Made by a program: the position numbers and the translations under genes. Shown one piece after another: positions 30,408 through 41,931 of a stretch of DNA of 64,000 nucleotides (within the stretch, counting starts at the first letter, position 1; each line of letters begins with the position of its first letter). Source of the DNA: Escallonia rubra (taxonomy: Eukaryota > Streptophyta > Magnoliopsida > Escalloniales > Escalloniaceae); NCBI GenBank assembly GCA_033065855.1, contig JAVXUO010002878.1:1-64000 (forward strand), in the 5' to 3' direction. The notes beneath the pieces were generated by a model. The model made no database searches, was not told where the DNA came from, and was given only the letters and a program-made list of their open reading frames with translations.

Positions 30408-32111
30408 CACTACAACAAAAAAAGACTTTTAGCGACGGACTTTTCCGTCGCTAAAAGTCCAATTTCCGTCGATAAAGACTTTTAGCGACGGACTGCCCGT
30501 CGCTAAAAGTCCGTTGCGAAAAACCCCGTCACTAAAAGATTAGCGACGGAAATTGGTTATCCGTCGGTGAAAATCTACTTTTACCGACGAAAATCAATAC
30601 TTTTAGCGACGGAATATTCCGTCAGTAAAAGTATTTTTCAATTTTTGTAATTTTTTGCAAAAAATTGTAAAATGAACTTTTAGCGACGGAAATTTCGTCG
30701 CTAAAAGAGGAGACCTTTTAGCGACGAAAAGTCCGTCACTAATAGGCTGTTTTCAATTTTTTTTATCTTTTAGAAAACCAAACTTGTTTCTTGTAATTGA
30801 ATTCACACGAACAATAAAATCAACTAATCCATCGACAGTTAACCTTAATCAAATTTCATACACCATTAATTAACACTCAATACTAACTTTTACTAAATAT
30901 AATAGATCACATCCTACATATTCCGAAATAAAATTACAAGTTTCAGCGAAATGAAAATTACAAAGATGAAACACCTCGGCTAGAGGTTCCACGAAAAATG
31001 CTATGAAGATCACTTTACATACATAAATGATAAACTCTCTCTCTCTATCTCTCTCTCTCGCTCTTCATAACAGCACCAAGAGGACCATATAACATAGAGC
31101 TGTTTGAACTGCTACAAAACCCACCACCTGCTCATCCACCTAAAATTTGAATCCAATAAAAAACAACATCATCAACCTAATTGGAAACAAAAATTAATTT
31201 TCTAATTTGAGATGAAAACCTATAATGCTAATAACCAAACAAGCTCAATAATTAAACAACCTCCCAAGAATTGGAACCTCATTATATAAGTAGCAAAAAG
31301 AGGAGTAGAATACCATTTGATGGCGAAATGACAAAAGGGTTGGCCGGTGGAGTCATTGTCGGCAGAGAGATGTTGACCGGTGCCGGTGGAGTCTTGGCCG
31401 GTCACTCGTCGCTGTCGACGCTTCTCCATCGCCGGTCTTATCTCGAATCTGGAATAGAAGGACGGAATTTCTTCAGGCTGATCTTTTATCTACTGACTTG
31501 ATTCAAGGGGGAAAGAGCCCCTGTGTCGCCGTCCGATTGTCGCCCGTCAGCAAGAGAGAGATGCGAGAGTGAATTAAATGGGTGAGAGAGTCGGCGATGG
31601 AGAGCCCAAAGGCCAGAGGGAGACAGAGGCAGTCAAAGTGAGTGGGCGGCTTGGGCGGTGGAGGTGGGCAGCGAAGCTGAGTCTGGGTGTGAGTGAGAGA
31701 GAAAGGAGAGGAGGATGAGAAGAAGGGGAAAAGAGAGCGGCGGGGAGAAAGAGCAAAGATTAGGTTTTTTTTTTTTCTTTTAGTCACATTTAGCGACGGA
31801 TTTTAGTCCGTCGCTAAAATTACTTTAAACTTTTTAAAAAAATGAGAAATTTGAGAAATTTTCAAAAATATATTTAGAGACGGATTATTCCGTCGGCAAT
31901 AATTCGTAGTTAAATATCCGTCGATAAAAAAATTTATCGACGAAATTTTTTGTCGGTAAAAGTTTTTAGCGACGGATATTTACCGACGGATTTATCCGTC
32001 GGTAAATGCTATTTTTAGCGAAGGACCTTTAACGGCGGATAAATCCGTCGGTAAAAACTACTTTTAGCGACGGATCTAAGTCTGTCGCTAAAGACTATTT
32101 TTCTTGTAGTG
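30408..32111 (+). mobile_element. Non-autonomous CACTA (En/Spm) element 1
   Basis: Termini are CACTACAACAAAA at the left and TTTTTCTTGTAGTG at the right, with a 3-bp TSD CAT (30405-30407 and 32112-32114). Both subterminal regions hold many direct and inverted copies of TTTTAGCGACGGA, the usual transposase-binding layout. The 1.7-kb body has no transposase. A GA-rich patch at 31,500-31,780 resembles a segment of CACTA element 2. Confidence 0.92.
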
Positions 32112-32890
32112 CATAGAAAGTGCTTTGAGTGTTAAGTGGAAATAGGCACGTCTATTACGGTTACTGATAAAACGACAGTTATCGATAGTGGAACGGAAAA
32201 GACAAATGAATGGAGAAAACACGCGGGAAGCAAAAAATTCGAATGAATCATGCAAAAAGGAAAAATCGCTAACAAGTGCAACAAAATCGGCAATAATGGA
32301 TAACGTGGAGACAGGGCTAAAATAATTAGTAGCAGCGGTTGATAAACGGTTCCTGGAATAGACAGCTGTCAGCATTGATGAGAATACTCTGGAAAAAGAT
32401 CAGTAAAACTGACCGCACGAAGAGCACAGATGTCAGCAGAAGCGACCGATCATGAAGTCGAGGAAGTTATTTTCACGAAGATAAGGATAAGCAGTTACGA
32501 AAAGAGACGGTTATGAACGAGCAAGTGTAAAAGAAGAGAAGAACGACGGAGAAAGGGGTCGTCAATTTCACAAACAAAACTAGACTTGGGAAAAACAGAG
32601 TCTGCCATGTTCTGACTAATTTCTTTTATTTTTGTCTAGTTTCTTGGATGACTGTCTTGTATCGATAGAAAATTATGTACGTTGTCATACTTGTATTCGT
32701 TATATTGTAAGAGTTATCTTCATTATTTCAGTGGGCGCATCAATTTTAGATCTGTTCAGTATTTTGTCTTCAATTACTTTTCATTTTTAGCGAAGTCCTC
32801 AGGCCGAAGAGGCAAAAAATGTCCCGCACTGTTTATCGGTTGTGTCTCAGGGGCACGATCGATAGTGAGTTTGCCCAGTGGCGCAAATAT

Positions 32891-32908
32891 TGGCACGCCC
32901 GGTAGGAC
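32891..32908 (+). other. PBS-like site of the second gypsy element
   Basis: TGGCACGCCCGGTAGGAC sits 24 nt before the gag-like start at 32932. TGG-initial sites of this form follow the LTR in many plant gypsy elements. I do not assign the tRNA. Confidence 0.5.
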
Positions 32909-32931
32909 ACTGGTAGCTAAAAAAGAAAATT

Positions 32932-34640
32932 ATGCCAAGCACACGTAATAATGCTGTAAGACTGCACGACGCCAACAATGGTACTGAAACTCCAACTACC
33001 AACAATGATGGAAATTTGGAGGAAGTAAGAAATATTCAGGCCACTCATGGCATAATTAGAAGTGATAGTGTGAATGCCAACGTTCAATACTCAGGAAGTG
33101 CCAACGGAGGAAGTTCCAAAAATGGTGTTGTGTCGGATTCTGAAATGCCAGCCACTAGCCATAATGGCCCAACTATGATGCAAATGATGAACCAGGTTAG
33201 TTCATCAACGCGAGAATTCACAAATATGAAGTCTCAGTTTATCACCATCATGAAGACCAAAACATAGCTTTGAATAAAATGGTTAGTGATCAAAATTAGT
33301 CTAGCTCTAAGATAGTAGACGAAGTGAGACGATTGTCGGAGGAAAGAGATGCTTCTGAAGAGAAATGATTAAAGGTCTTTTGGGAGAAATCCAAAAACAG
33401 ACATCTTCTATTGTTAGAATAGTCAATTTGAACATGCAAAAAGGGAAAGCCCCTACCAGTAACCAAACTGACTCAGAGGAAGCAAATACTTCCCCCATAA
33501 GGATCGAAAATGCTATAAAACAGCCTAATGGCTTGAATTCGAATCAGCCAGTCTAGTTGGTACATTCCCGTACCTGTCGATGAATGTAACCAGGGCCGAG
33601 TAAAAGAGGAATAGGAGTGAATGGGCCTAAAAGCCCTGGGACGTGGCCCAACAACATCAAACCATGGTGGTCAGGGAATCGAGGGTATATACGCTCCTCC
33701 TCATAGAAGAAATCTAGAAAGAACCACTCAATTCGAAAACCCCGTGTTTGAGGAAACGATTGATGTTGTTCAATTGAACGATGGGGAACATATAGGCTGT
33801 AGGTTCGGGCCCCAACCTCAACACGAGTTCCATCAAGTTAGAATGGGTCAAGGATACATGCCTATCGATAGGCTTTTATATAGAAAATCTCACCATGATA
33901 AGATCGATTAGATGGAAATACTTAGAGGAGTGAAAGTCCCAGACTTCAGTCTATTCCACGGCGAAGGGAACCAATCGACTATTGAACATATTGCGAGATT
34001 TACTTTCCAGTGTGAAGATCTATGTCAGCATGAATGGGTCAAATTAGAATGGTTTCAATACTCACTGACCGGGGTAGCTTTTTCATGGTTTGCTAATCTA
34101 CCGCAAAATTCAGTGTTTTCTTAGACAAACATGGAAGACTTATTCCATGCTCAATTCTTCAAGATGGAACCAAAAATTTCTCTAGCCAATTTGGCTAGAC
34201 TGAAATAGTTTTCAGGGCAGAGTGCAGAATAGTTTTTGGAAAGATTTAAGGCTTCCAAGAACAAATGTCATTTTCAAATGCCAGAATCGGAATTGGCAAA
34301 TATGGCTCTCAACGGTTTAGATCTTGAGATTAGAAATAAGTTTGAGGGGATGGAGTTTAAAAACATTTTTGAACTATCTTCAGAGTAGCCCGATATAGAC
34401 GCTATTAAGGGAAGAGCAAGTCAGAAAAAATTTGTCGATGGGAACTTACTTTCAAGATCCTGCCGATTTGAAAATAGATGCTACAAAATTGTTCAGAAAA
34501 AATCCAGTCACTTGTGAACCCTTGGTTAAAGTTATAAGTTCTATCAGCCTACTCTCAAAATTGCCTAATAAGATGAATCCCTCACCCGCGATGAGGAAAT
34601 ATATTCGTTCAATATAAATCAAGCTGACCAGATTTTTTAT
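32932..34640 (+). pseudogene. Gag remnant of the second gypsy element
   Basis: It begins MPSTRNN. The capsid-like core is at 33,912-34,440 (VPDFSLFHGEG, LTGVAFSWFANLP, FHAQFFKMEP). Several in-frame stops interrupt it, for example TAG codons near 34,123, 34,207, 34,231 and 34,386. They sit where Trp or Gln would be expected, so each is explained by one transition. The hAT at 34651 cuts the gene. Confidence 0.8.
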
Positions 34641-34650
34641 CACCTTTTGA

Positions 34651-36938
34651 CATTGGCGAAACCACGTGGGAACTGGAGGGGCTAGTGCACCCCCTGAATT
34701 TTTTTAAAAAAATTTGTTTCTGGAAATTGCACCCCAGTTCCCACCTCTCAATTCTCTCTCCCCTTCCCCTCTCACTCTCTCTCTCTCCGACCATGACGAC
34801 ATTGATGGCCACTGGCCGAGCACGAGCTGTGACCAGATCTGGACAGAGACGACCTCATCGAGCACCGATACATGGACACCGACGAGCGACGACTGTGCAG
34901 GTGAAGCCGCAACGGGGAGGATTGACAGACCGTCGGCTGAGGACTGAGCCCTGACTCCATGAGGACTCTGTTACTGCGTCTCTGCTCTCTACTGTGACTC
35001 TGTGAGATAAGATTTTTTCTCTACTTCTTTAATTTCTTGAATTTTAGTTTAATTTCAGTAATTGATTATATATAAATTCAAAAAACATGTTTTTATAGCT
35101 ATAAAATTTTCTTGCACTTGTGTTTTTATAGCTACAAAACTTTTGCTTGTTAGGAACAGACAAATGAAGTAGATTATGTAGAGTAGGTATGAAGTATACA
35201 CCAAAATTTTCTCGTGTAGAGCTAGCATTACCAAAAATTTATCTACATTGTGATTCGTTTTAGATAACTATTAGTTGGCCAAGCGAATTCATTGTTGTGT
35301 TGTAATTATGATGGATTCTCTATATACTCTGATAATTTTTTGGTGTATACTTCATACCTGCTCTAATTGAAATTTCTTAACTTTCTTGTTTCTGAGCAAG
35401 ATGGGTCTGTGGGAGGCTAGTGAATGGCTAGTTTGGTGGAGGTATAAGATTAACATAATTAGAAGACTCTACGTATCTGCGCCTTCAATTATTGATTTCT
35501 TGCTGACATAAGTGATAAAGTCCAAAGAAATTTAGTAACAACAAATCATGAAGTAGGCCAACCAACTCCATCGTCATTGGCTAAGGTTCGACTACCACGT
35601 AGCTGGGCATGTGGTGGATACTTGTAAGGGTTGGAGGACATTTGAGGATACAAGGGTTTGTTTTTGGCTTGATCTTTGGAATCTGGTTTTATAAGGCTTA
35701 ATGGTTGGAGTCGAGTTGATAACTGAATTATTTGGGTTACTTTTGTCTAGGGATGTTAGTTGAATTAAGAAAATTTTGGTGTGTACTTCATTTCTTTAAT
35801 CCACTTGAATTTCTGTAGAATAGATGTATTGTGGCTAGAGAAGAAAAGAAGTCCTCGTGAGAACACGCTATACTCTTCAACCTATTTTCAAGAAGCTGTT
35901 TTAAAGCCCTTTATAAAAAACCTTAGAATTGTACCTACCCTAGTTGATCAAGTTATTTTACTAGAGCCATATGACCTAAGTTCTACTTAAAGCCATACAT
36001 GATATTGCAGCATAGTGTCTTACAGGATATTGTACAAACTCTAACACAGTATATACAGTTTCACCGAACCTCCAAATAATCCCAGCTATGCAAGTATTCA
36101 ACATCTTCGGTCTTCCAAGAGCCTTTTTACAAATAGCAGCTATAATCTCAAGCCCTGGTGCACCTAAATCTGGCTGCAACTAATTGAGTTTTTAGTGCTA
36201 GAAAATCATTCAACTTCCGAGAGAGAGAGAAGACCTTCGATTCAGTTCCATTTCTGCTGCTCACATGCTTAAAAGTTAGACCTACGATTTCTATTTGTAC
36301 TGTTTATTCCTATTTCCTTTCCATTTACTTATTTGTCTGAGTTTGTTCCCTTGTTTATTACTGGCTTGCATCAAGCTATTTCAAATAATTCTTGAATGTG
36401 CATATCATCCACCAGCAACTTACCATATCTTCATATTCCCAGCAAACAGTCAGTGGATAGACAATTGCTTGGTCGGTGGATCTGTAGATAGATACCTGAA
36501 CTTCAACATTTTGCTCCTCGAGTCCCAATTGTACTTGCTGGCACCAAACTGGGTAAGTCAATGAGTTCTGAAGTTCTAATTTTTCTTGTATTGTACATGG
36601 ATATACGCTTGCAACTTTTCAGTGTTTATTATCTATTGCTTCTTCGTACTTGAATGATGTAGATGGTTGATGTTTTCTGATGTGGGTGAGTTCTCTTTCC
36701 TTTTGGATTTTCCTCTACTGGAATTATCTTTGGTGTACTTGCTTTAGTACTTAACTTGTAAAAATGATCTTTAGTGTACTTGTTTTAGTAATTAACTTCG
36801 ATAATTTTAATTAACTCTCCGATATTTGTAGTATCAGAGAGTGCACTCAGTTTTTGTGTATCATTTTACTTATAGAAAAATTTTAGTGACTTCAATAATA
36901 TTTGCACATCCTGAAGTAAAATCTTGGTTCCGCCACTG
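34651..36938 (+). mobile_element. Non-autonomous hAT element
   Basis: The 8-bp TSD CCTTTTGA is perfect (34643-34650 and 36939-36946). Termini are CATTGGCGAAACCA at the left and, inverted at the right, CAGTGGCGGAACCA. No transposase ORF is visible in 2.29 kb. The GGGGCTAGTGCACCCCCTGAATTTT segment near the left end is shared with the fragment at 20221. Confidence 0.9.
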
Positions 36939-37012
36939 CCTTTTGAAGATAAAATTTATCCAGCTGGGGTCCTCTCAAGGTCCCAAATGATAAGAAAGCT
37001 AAATTCTGTAAA

Positions 37013-38401
37013 GGGGAAAGTAGGGAATGACCCCCTCTACTATACACATTGTGCGATTTGCACCCCGCCACTTCAAACTTAAGTACTAAACCCTCTCACA
37101 GTTTGATATATTAGGTACGAATGACGGATCCGTTAAAAATAGCATGAAATGACCAAAATACCCTTATTTTTTTATTAGCTAATGACCCCCTGTACTAGAC
37201 ACGGTGTGCAACTTCCCCCCATCAAATTTAAATTACAATTTTTGCCCATGACGCTGCTCATCTGGTCCACCCCGCTACAATTGGTGATTCACTGAGCACA
37301 ACCACTTTACTGAGCACAACAACTGGTCTTTTTCTCCAACCACCAGAGAGTTACAAAAAAAAAAGGAACCGCGATTGCCGTTAGGATTAGCTACTAATTT
37401 GCAAATTGAGCTTTTGAAATCCTAAAATTAGAGGATTTGAAACCTTGATTTAAAAATTAGGGTTTTGAAACCCTAATTTGAAAATTAGGGTTTTGAAACC
37501 CTAATTTTAACCTTAATTTGAAAATTAGGGTTTCAGCCCAAACCCGTGCCCTTCCTTTCTTCTTCCTTTCTTCTTCCTGTTCTTCACTCTTTTCCCCCCT
37601 TCCCTTCTTCTTCCTGTTCTTCACTCTTTTCCCCTTCCCATTCTCTACATTTCCCCTTCCCTTCTTCTTCCTGTTCTTCACTCTTTTCCCCTTCCCATTC
37701 TCTACATTTCCCCTTCCCATTCTCTGCATTTCCCCTTCCCCTTCCCCGTAGTTGTGGTTGTGATTGCAATTGGTGGCGGTTGGGTTTGGTTGTGCGGCGG
37801 CTGATGGTTTTGGATGGCCGATCGATGGCCCACGGCATGCGACAGGAATGGTGGTTGTGCGGCGGCGTGTGTGGGTGGGTGGTGGAGGGGCGGGTCGGAC
37901 ATTGGCCGTGGGTGGGCCAATCGATTGAGGGCCGTAGCGTGGTTGGTCGATTGGTGGCGAGCAGGAGTCTGCGGCGGACATATGGGGACTCGGGTGTGCG
38001 GTTGTGGAGATGGTGACCGGAGCTCCGGCGTCCGTCACTGAAGGCTACTTTGACTCCGGGGCTGTTGCGGTGGGGAGTCTGCCGGGGCTGTTACGGCGGT
38101 ACGGTAATCGGCGGCGCGATAATCGGCTGTTGCGCCGGCGCCGGCGCCGTTCCGGTGGTGCGGTGGTAAAAGGTGAAGAGGAAGAAACTGAAATTGAAGA
38201 GCCAAGAGAAGAAGGGGCAAAATTGTCATTTAAAAAAAAATTAGTCAGCGCATGTGTTGACCACGCGCTGTTTAGTTTAACAGTTTCCGTCAATTGTGCC
38301 CAATTTCTCAAACTGTGGGGGGGTTTAGTGCTTAAGTTTGAAGTGGAGGGGGGCAAATCGCACAACGTGTATAGTAGAGGGGGTCATTCCCTACTTTCCC
38401 C
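37013..38401 (+). mobile_element. Mutator-like element (possible Pack-MULE), 1.39 kb
   Basis: Long terminal inverted repeats of about 95 bp start GGGGAAAGTAGGGAATGACC at both ends. The flanking 9-bp target copies are TTCTGTAAA (37004-37012) and ATCTGTAAA (38402-38410), 8 of 9 identical. The interior has a GC-rich, open-frame segment (37,540-38,230), unlike its AT-rich surroundings, as expected for captured genic DNA. The donor is not recognisable. Internal short repeats (AAATTAGGGTTTTGAAACCC; CCTTCCCATTCTCTACATTT) inflate the ORFs. Confidence 0.85.
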
Positions 38402-38410
38402 ATCTGTAAA

Positions 38411-39320
38411 TGATATAATATCATACCTCATAATATTAACAACTACATTATTTCTCGTAATGTTGTGCAGGATCAAGTTGAGGCTGGACTTTTCAAGTTT
38501 GTCGACAAGGATAAAGAAGTGATGGAGGTAGACAGTGATCCCTTCCCAGAAATGGCGCTCGACATTAACATGATATTTGTCGATTTTGACCCGATCAAAT
38601 GCTCAAGTGATGACGAGATTTCAAAGGGAGACAATTTTAAGACAAGGAAACCTTTTGAAAGAAACATTAATCGGGGAAGAGTAGAGGAAAAGGTAATTCT
38701 TGATTCTAGCATGAATGAAAGTTTTGGTTGTAGCGGTAAAAAAAGGAATATGGGATGATGAAGAGACTAACTCCAATAAGGGAAGCTTGTTGCTAAAATT
38801 AGGCATATATGTATTAAAGATTAGGCCTATCGGAGAACCAGTATGCCAAAGTTGTGGTTCCTCCAAAGAATGGTCAAAAAGAATGTGACAAAAAGAACAA
38901 GCGATAGAAAACAAAACCCGCAAGAAGATGTTGCAAAAAGGATATCAAAAGATGAGTCCATAGGGATTGTATTATCGGAACCAGCTATGGATGAGCTTCA
39001 AACAGCCAAATATGGCTAATCAAATGATTTATCAAAACAATGTAGGGCCAGGTCACTTTGGCTCAAAAATGGTGAGACCAAGATTTGGACCATTTGATCT
39101 AACGTATGTATCAAAAAATTACAAAGGCAAAAATCCCATAACGGCCGGACAGAGGGATGAATTCGGGATTATGAAAGAATATCGAGGAGAGCCGAGAATG
39201 TTGAAACCCAAAGTAACATTTGATACTCATTGGCACACAGTCGGTCAAGAAAATGTTCCTTTCACAAAAAGCTATCAAGACTTGAGCAGAACGCGAAAAA
39301 GGATAGTGTAAAGAAAATAC
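38411..39320 (+). pseudogene. Gag C-terminal/linker remnant of the second gypsy element
   Basis: The frame reads ...RNVVQDQVEAGLFKF...DPFPE, the conserved spacer that follows the Gag zinc knuckle in Tat elements. After about 39,300 the sequence jumps directly to RNase H, so protease, RT and the first RNase H have been deleted. Confidence 0.6.
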
Positions 39321-39329
39321 AAGCTACCA

Positions 39330-39840
39330 AGACCAGTCTTACTGGGAAAAAAAATGTGGAAATGGGTCCTAGCGCTGATAGAGTATAGCTTAACTTATAT
39401 TCCTCAAAAATCCGTGAAAGGGCAAGTCTTGGTTGATTTCTTGGTAAATCATCCAAGCAACGACATTGAAAAGGAAATAATTTATGTTGGCATCGTTCCT
39501 TGGAAAATGTTGTTTTATGGATCGAAAACTAATCAAAGAGCTGGTGCAGGAATGGTATTAATTTTGCCTATCGGGAATATCCATCAATTTGCCTTTCAAA
39601 TTGAAAAAGATTGCTCGAATAATCAAGCAAAATATGAAGCCTTGATTATCGGTATAGAAATACTATTAGATATGCATATAACAACAGTACAAATATTCGG
39701 AGACTCTCAGTTGGTGGTAAAACAATTGAATGGAGAATTCAAATGTAATGCTCCTAGTTTGGAGATATATTTCAGTATTGCTTCATATTTGCTAGCAAAA
39801 TTTGATGATGTGACTATAACCCACGTCTCCAGGTTGAATA
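39330..39840 (+). pseudogene. Second RNase H remnant of the second gypsy element, 5' part
   Basis: It reads KWVLALIEYSLTYIPQKSVK then LVDFLVNHPS, the junction between the first RNase H tail and the archaeal-type RNase H. It continues with CSNNQAKYEALIIG and FGDSQLVVKQLNGE. The first catalytic Asp of the FDGS motif is Tyr here (FYGS). The CACTA at 39841 cuts it at ...HVSRLNT; the reading resumes at 45221. Confidence 0.85.
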
Positions 39841-40883
39841 CACTAAAAGAAAAAGAATTTTTAGCGACAAACAGTTTCGTCGCTAAAAGCCCCTTATCCG
39901 TTACTAAAGAGTTTTAGCGACAGAGATCCAGTCGCTAAAAGTCCATTACCTATAACCCTGTTGCTAAAAGTTTGGCGACGAAATTTGGAAATCCGTCGCC
40001 TAAAAATTGACATTTATCGACGAGACGATATATTCAATTAGCGACGGAATATCCATCGCTAAATATATTTTTCGTATTTATATTTTATTTTTTTAAAAAA
40101 ATAATTTATTGGGTAAATTTTTAGTGACAGAAAAGTTCGGCGACGGAATATCCGTCGCATCCGTCGGTAATACTTTTAGCGGCGGCATTTTCCGTGGCTA
40201 AAAGTATTATGTACATAGAAGACTTTAGCGACGGAATAAAATCTGTCGCTAAAGGTCAAATCAATTTTCAAAATCTTTTTTTTAATACCCAAACCTGTAA
40301 TCAAATCTCAATCCCCAAGAATCAATTCTCAATCTAGAATTAGGGTTAAATAGTTGCTGATAGATCAACAAGTATTTAACCCTAATGATTTAAACACGGT
40401 ACATATATAAATAAATTTACAAATTCTATACTAATCGAAAAATAAAATGTATATTAAGTTCAGAAGGGCACGAGAATAGGATACAATATAATAGAGGAGA
40501 GGAGGGGAGTACAAGTCCAGGAGGGCACGGAAGGGTGATACAAATAAAGGTGAGGATCTGCACAAGTGCAGGAGGGCACGGGAGGGGAGGGCTTAAGGGT
40601 CGGTGAGACCGGGATCTGAATCCTGCTGATCATGCTCCTCCACGGGAGTATTGTCATCGGGATCCGGCTCAGTATGTCCAGCAACAGTGCCCTGATCCCC
40701 TGATTCGTTCATACGAGGCCTGTTTTGATTGACATTGAAGACATCAAGGCAACAGACATCGAATACATAGCCAAAATTTTATTTACTTAAACAAATTAAT
40801 TTGTAACTTACATCGATCTGTGTGTATGTCAGAGCACAGACCTCATCCGGTTTCAGATTCAGGAGAGCAAAAGTGGCCAGTGT

Positions 40884-41150
40884 GGATGGACAGAGTTTGC
40901 CAAGGACAATGGTGTAGTATATGGGTATCTCTTAGTGTTCAGGCATGAAGGTGACATGGTTTTTTTAAGAATGGATGGACAGAGTTTTTTTAGGACAATG
41001 GTCTAGTAGAAGGGTATTTCTTGGTGTTCAGGCACGAAGGTGACAAGTTTTTTTTTAGAATGGATGGACAGAGTTTGTCGAGGACAATGGGGTAGTAGAT
41101 AGGTATTTCTTGGTGTTCAGTCATGAAGGTGACATGGTTTTTGATGTTGT
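40884..41150 (+). repeat. 88-bp tandem repeat, three copies
   Basis: GATGGACAGAGTTT occurs at about 40885, 40973 and 41061. Each is followed by GACAATGG, GGTATTTCTT and TGTTCAGGCATGAAGGTGAC-like sequence. Confidence 0.88.
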
Positions 41151-41439
41151 GGTCTTTGATCAAAGATTTTGAGAGAAAGAATATCCAACTATGGCAAAAC
41201 CATCTAACCAAAGTGAGGCAAAAGAGAATTCAGCTTGATAAGCAGGGTTAGATGACAGCACTACTGATTCCCCGTGTTGCGTCCACCTTGTGTATCCACT
41301 CATAAAACCGGACCAGTGAAGATGCCATTTTACCACCATTCTCCTTCTTCAATGCAACAACTCACATTTACTCAACAGACACCTTATCTTCTAAAAAATT
41401 GGTAACATATGCAACAATCTTCCCCATAATCAATGTCGT

Positions 41440-41931
41440 TAAATTTTACAATTAGGGTTAATCCGGGCTAATTAGGATTTAATTAGGGTTTACTTAGGAT
41501 TAATTGGTTCAATTAGGGCTAATTCGTTCAATTAGGTTTAATCAAGGATAATTATGGGTAATTAGGGTTGATTTGGTTTACTTAGGATTAACTAGTTCAA
41601 ATAGGTTTAATCGGGGCTAATTATGATTAATTGGTTCAATTAGGATTAATCAATGTTAATTGGTTCAATTAGGATTAATCAATGTTAATTGGTTCAATTA
41701 GGGTAAATCGGGATTAATTAGGGATGATTGGCTCAATTAGTTTAATCAGGGTTAATTACAGTTAATTGGTTTTGTTAGGGTTAATGGGGTTTAATTAGGA
41801 TTAATTCATTCAATTAGGGTAACTCGGGGTTAATTACTGTTAATTGGTTAAATTAGGGATAACTTGGTTCAATTAGGGTTAATTGGGAACAAATTAGGGA
41901 TAATTAGGGTTTAATTGTTATAATTACATTA
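41440..41931. repeat. 10-bp degenerate minisatellite (GGGTTAATTA), left block
   Basis: Long series of AATTAGGGTTAATT-type motifs, loosely periodic at about 10 bp and variants of it. It is interrupted by the solo LTR and continues at 43895. Confidence 0.85.

Noticed and set aside
37457-38522. Long ORFs on both strands inside the Mutator-like element
   Set aside because: Driven by repeats and GC-rich cargo. No domain seen.
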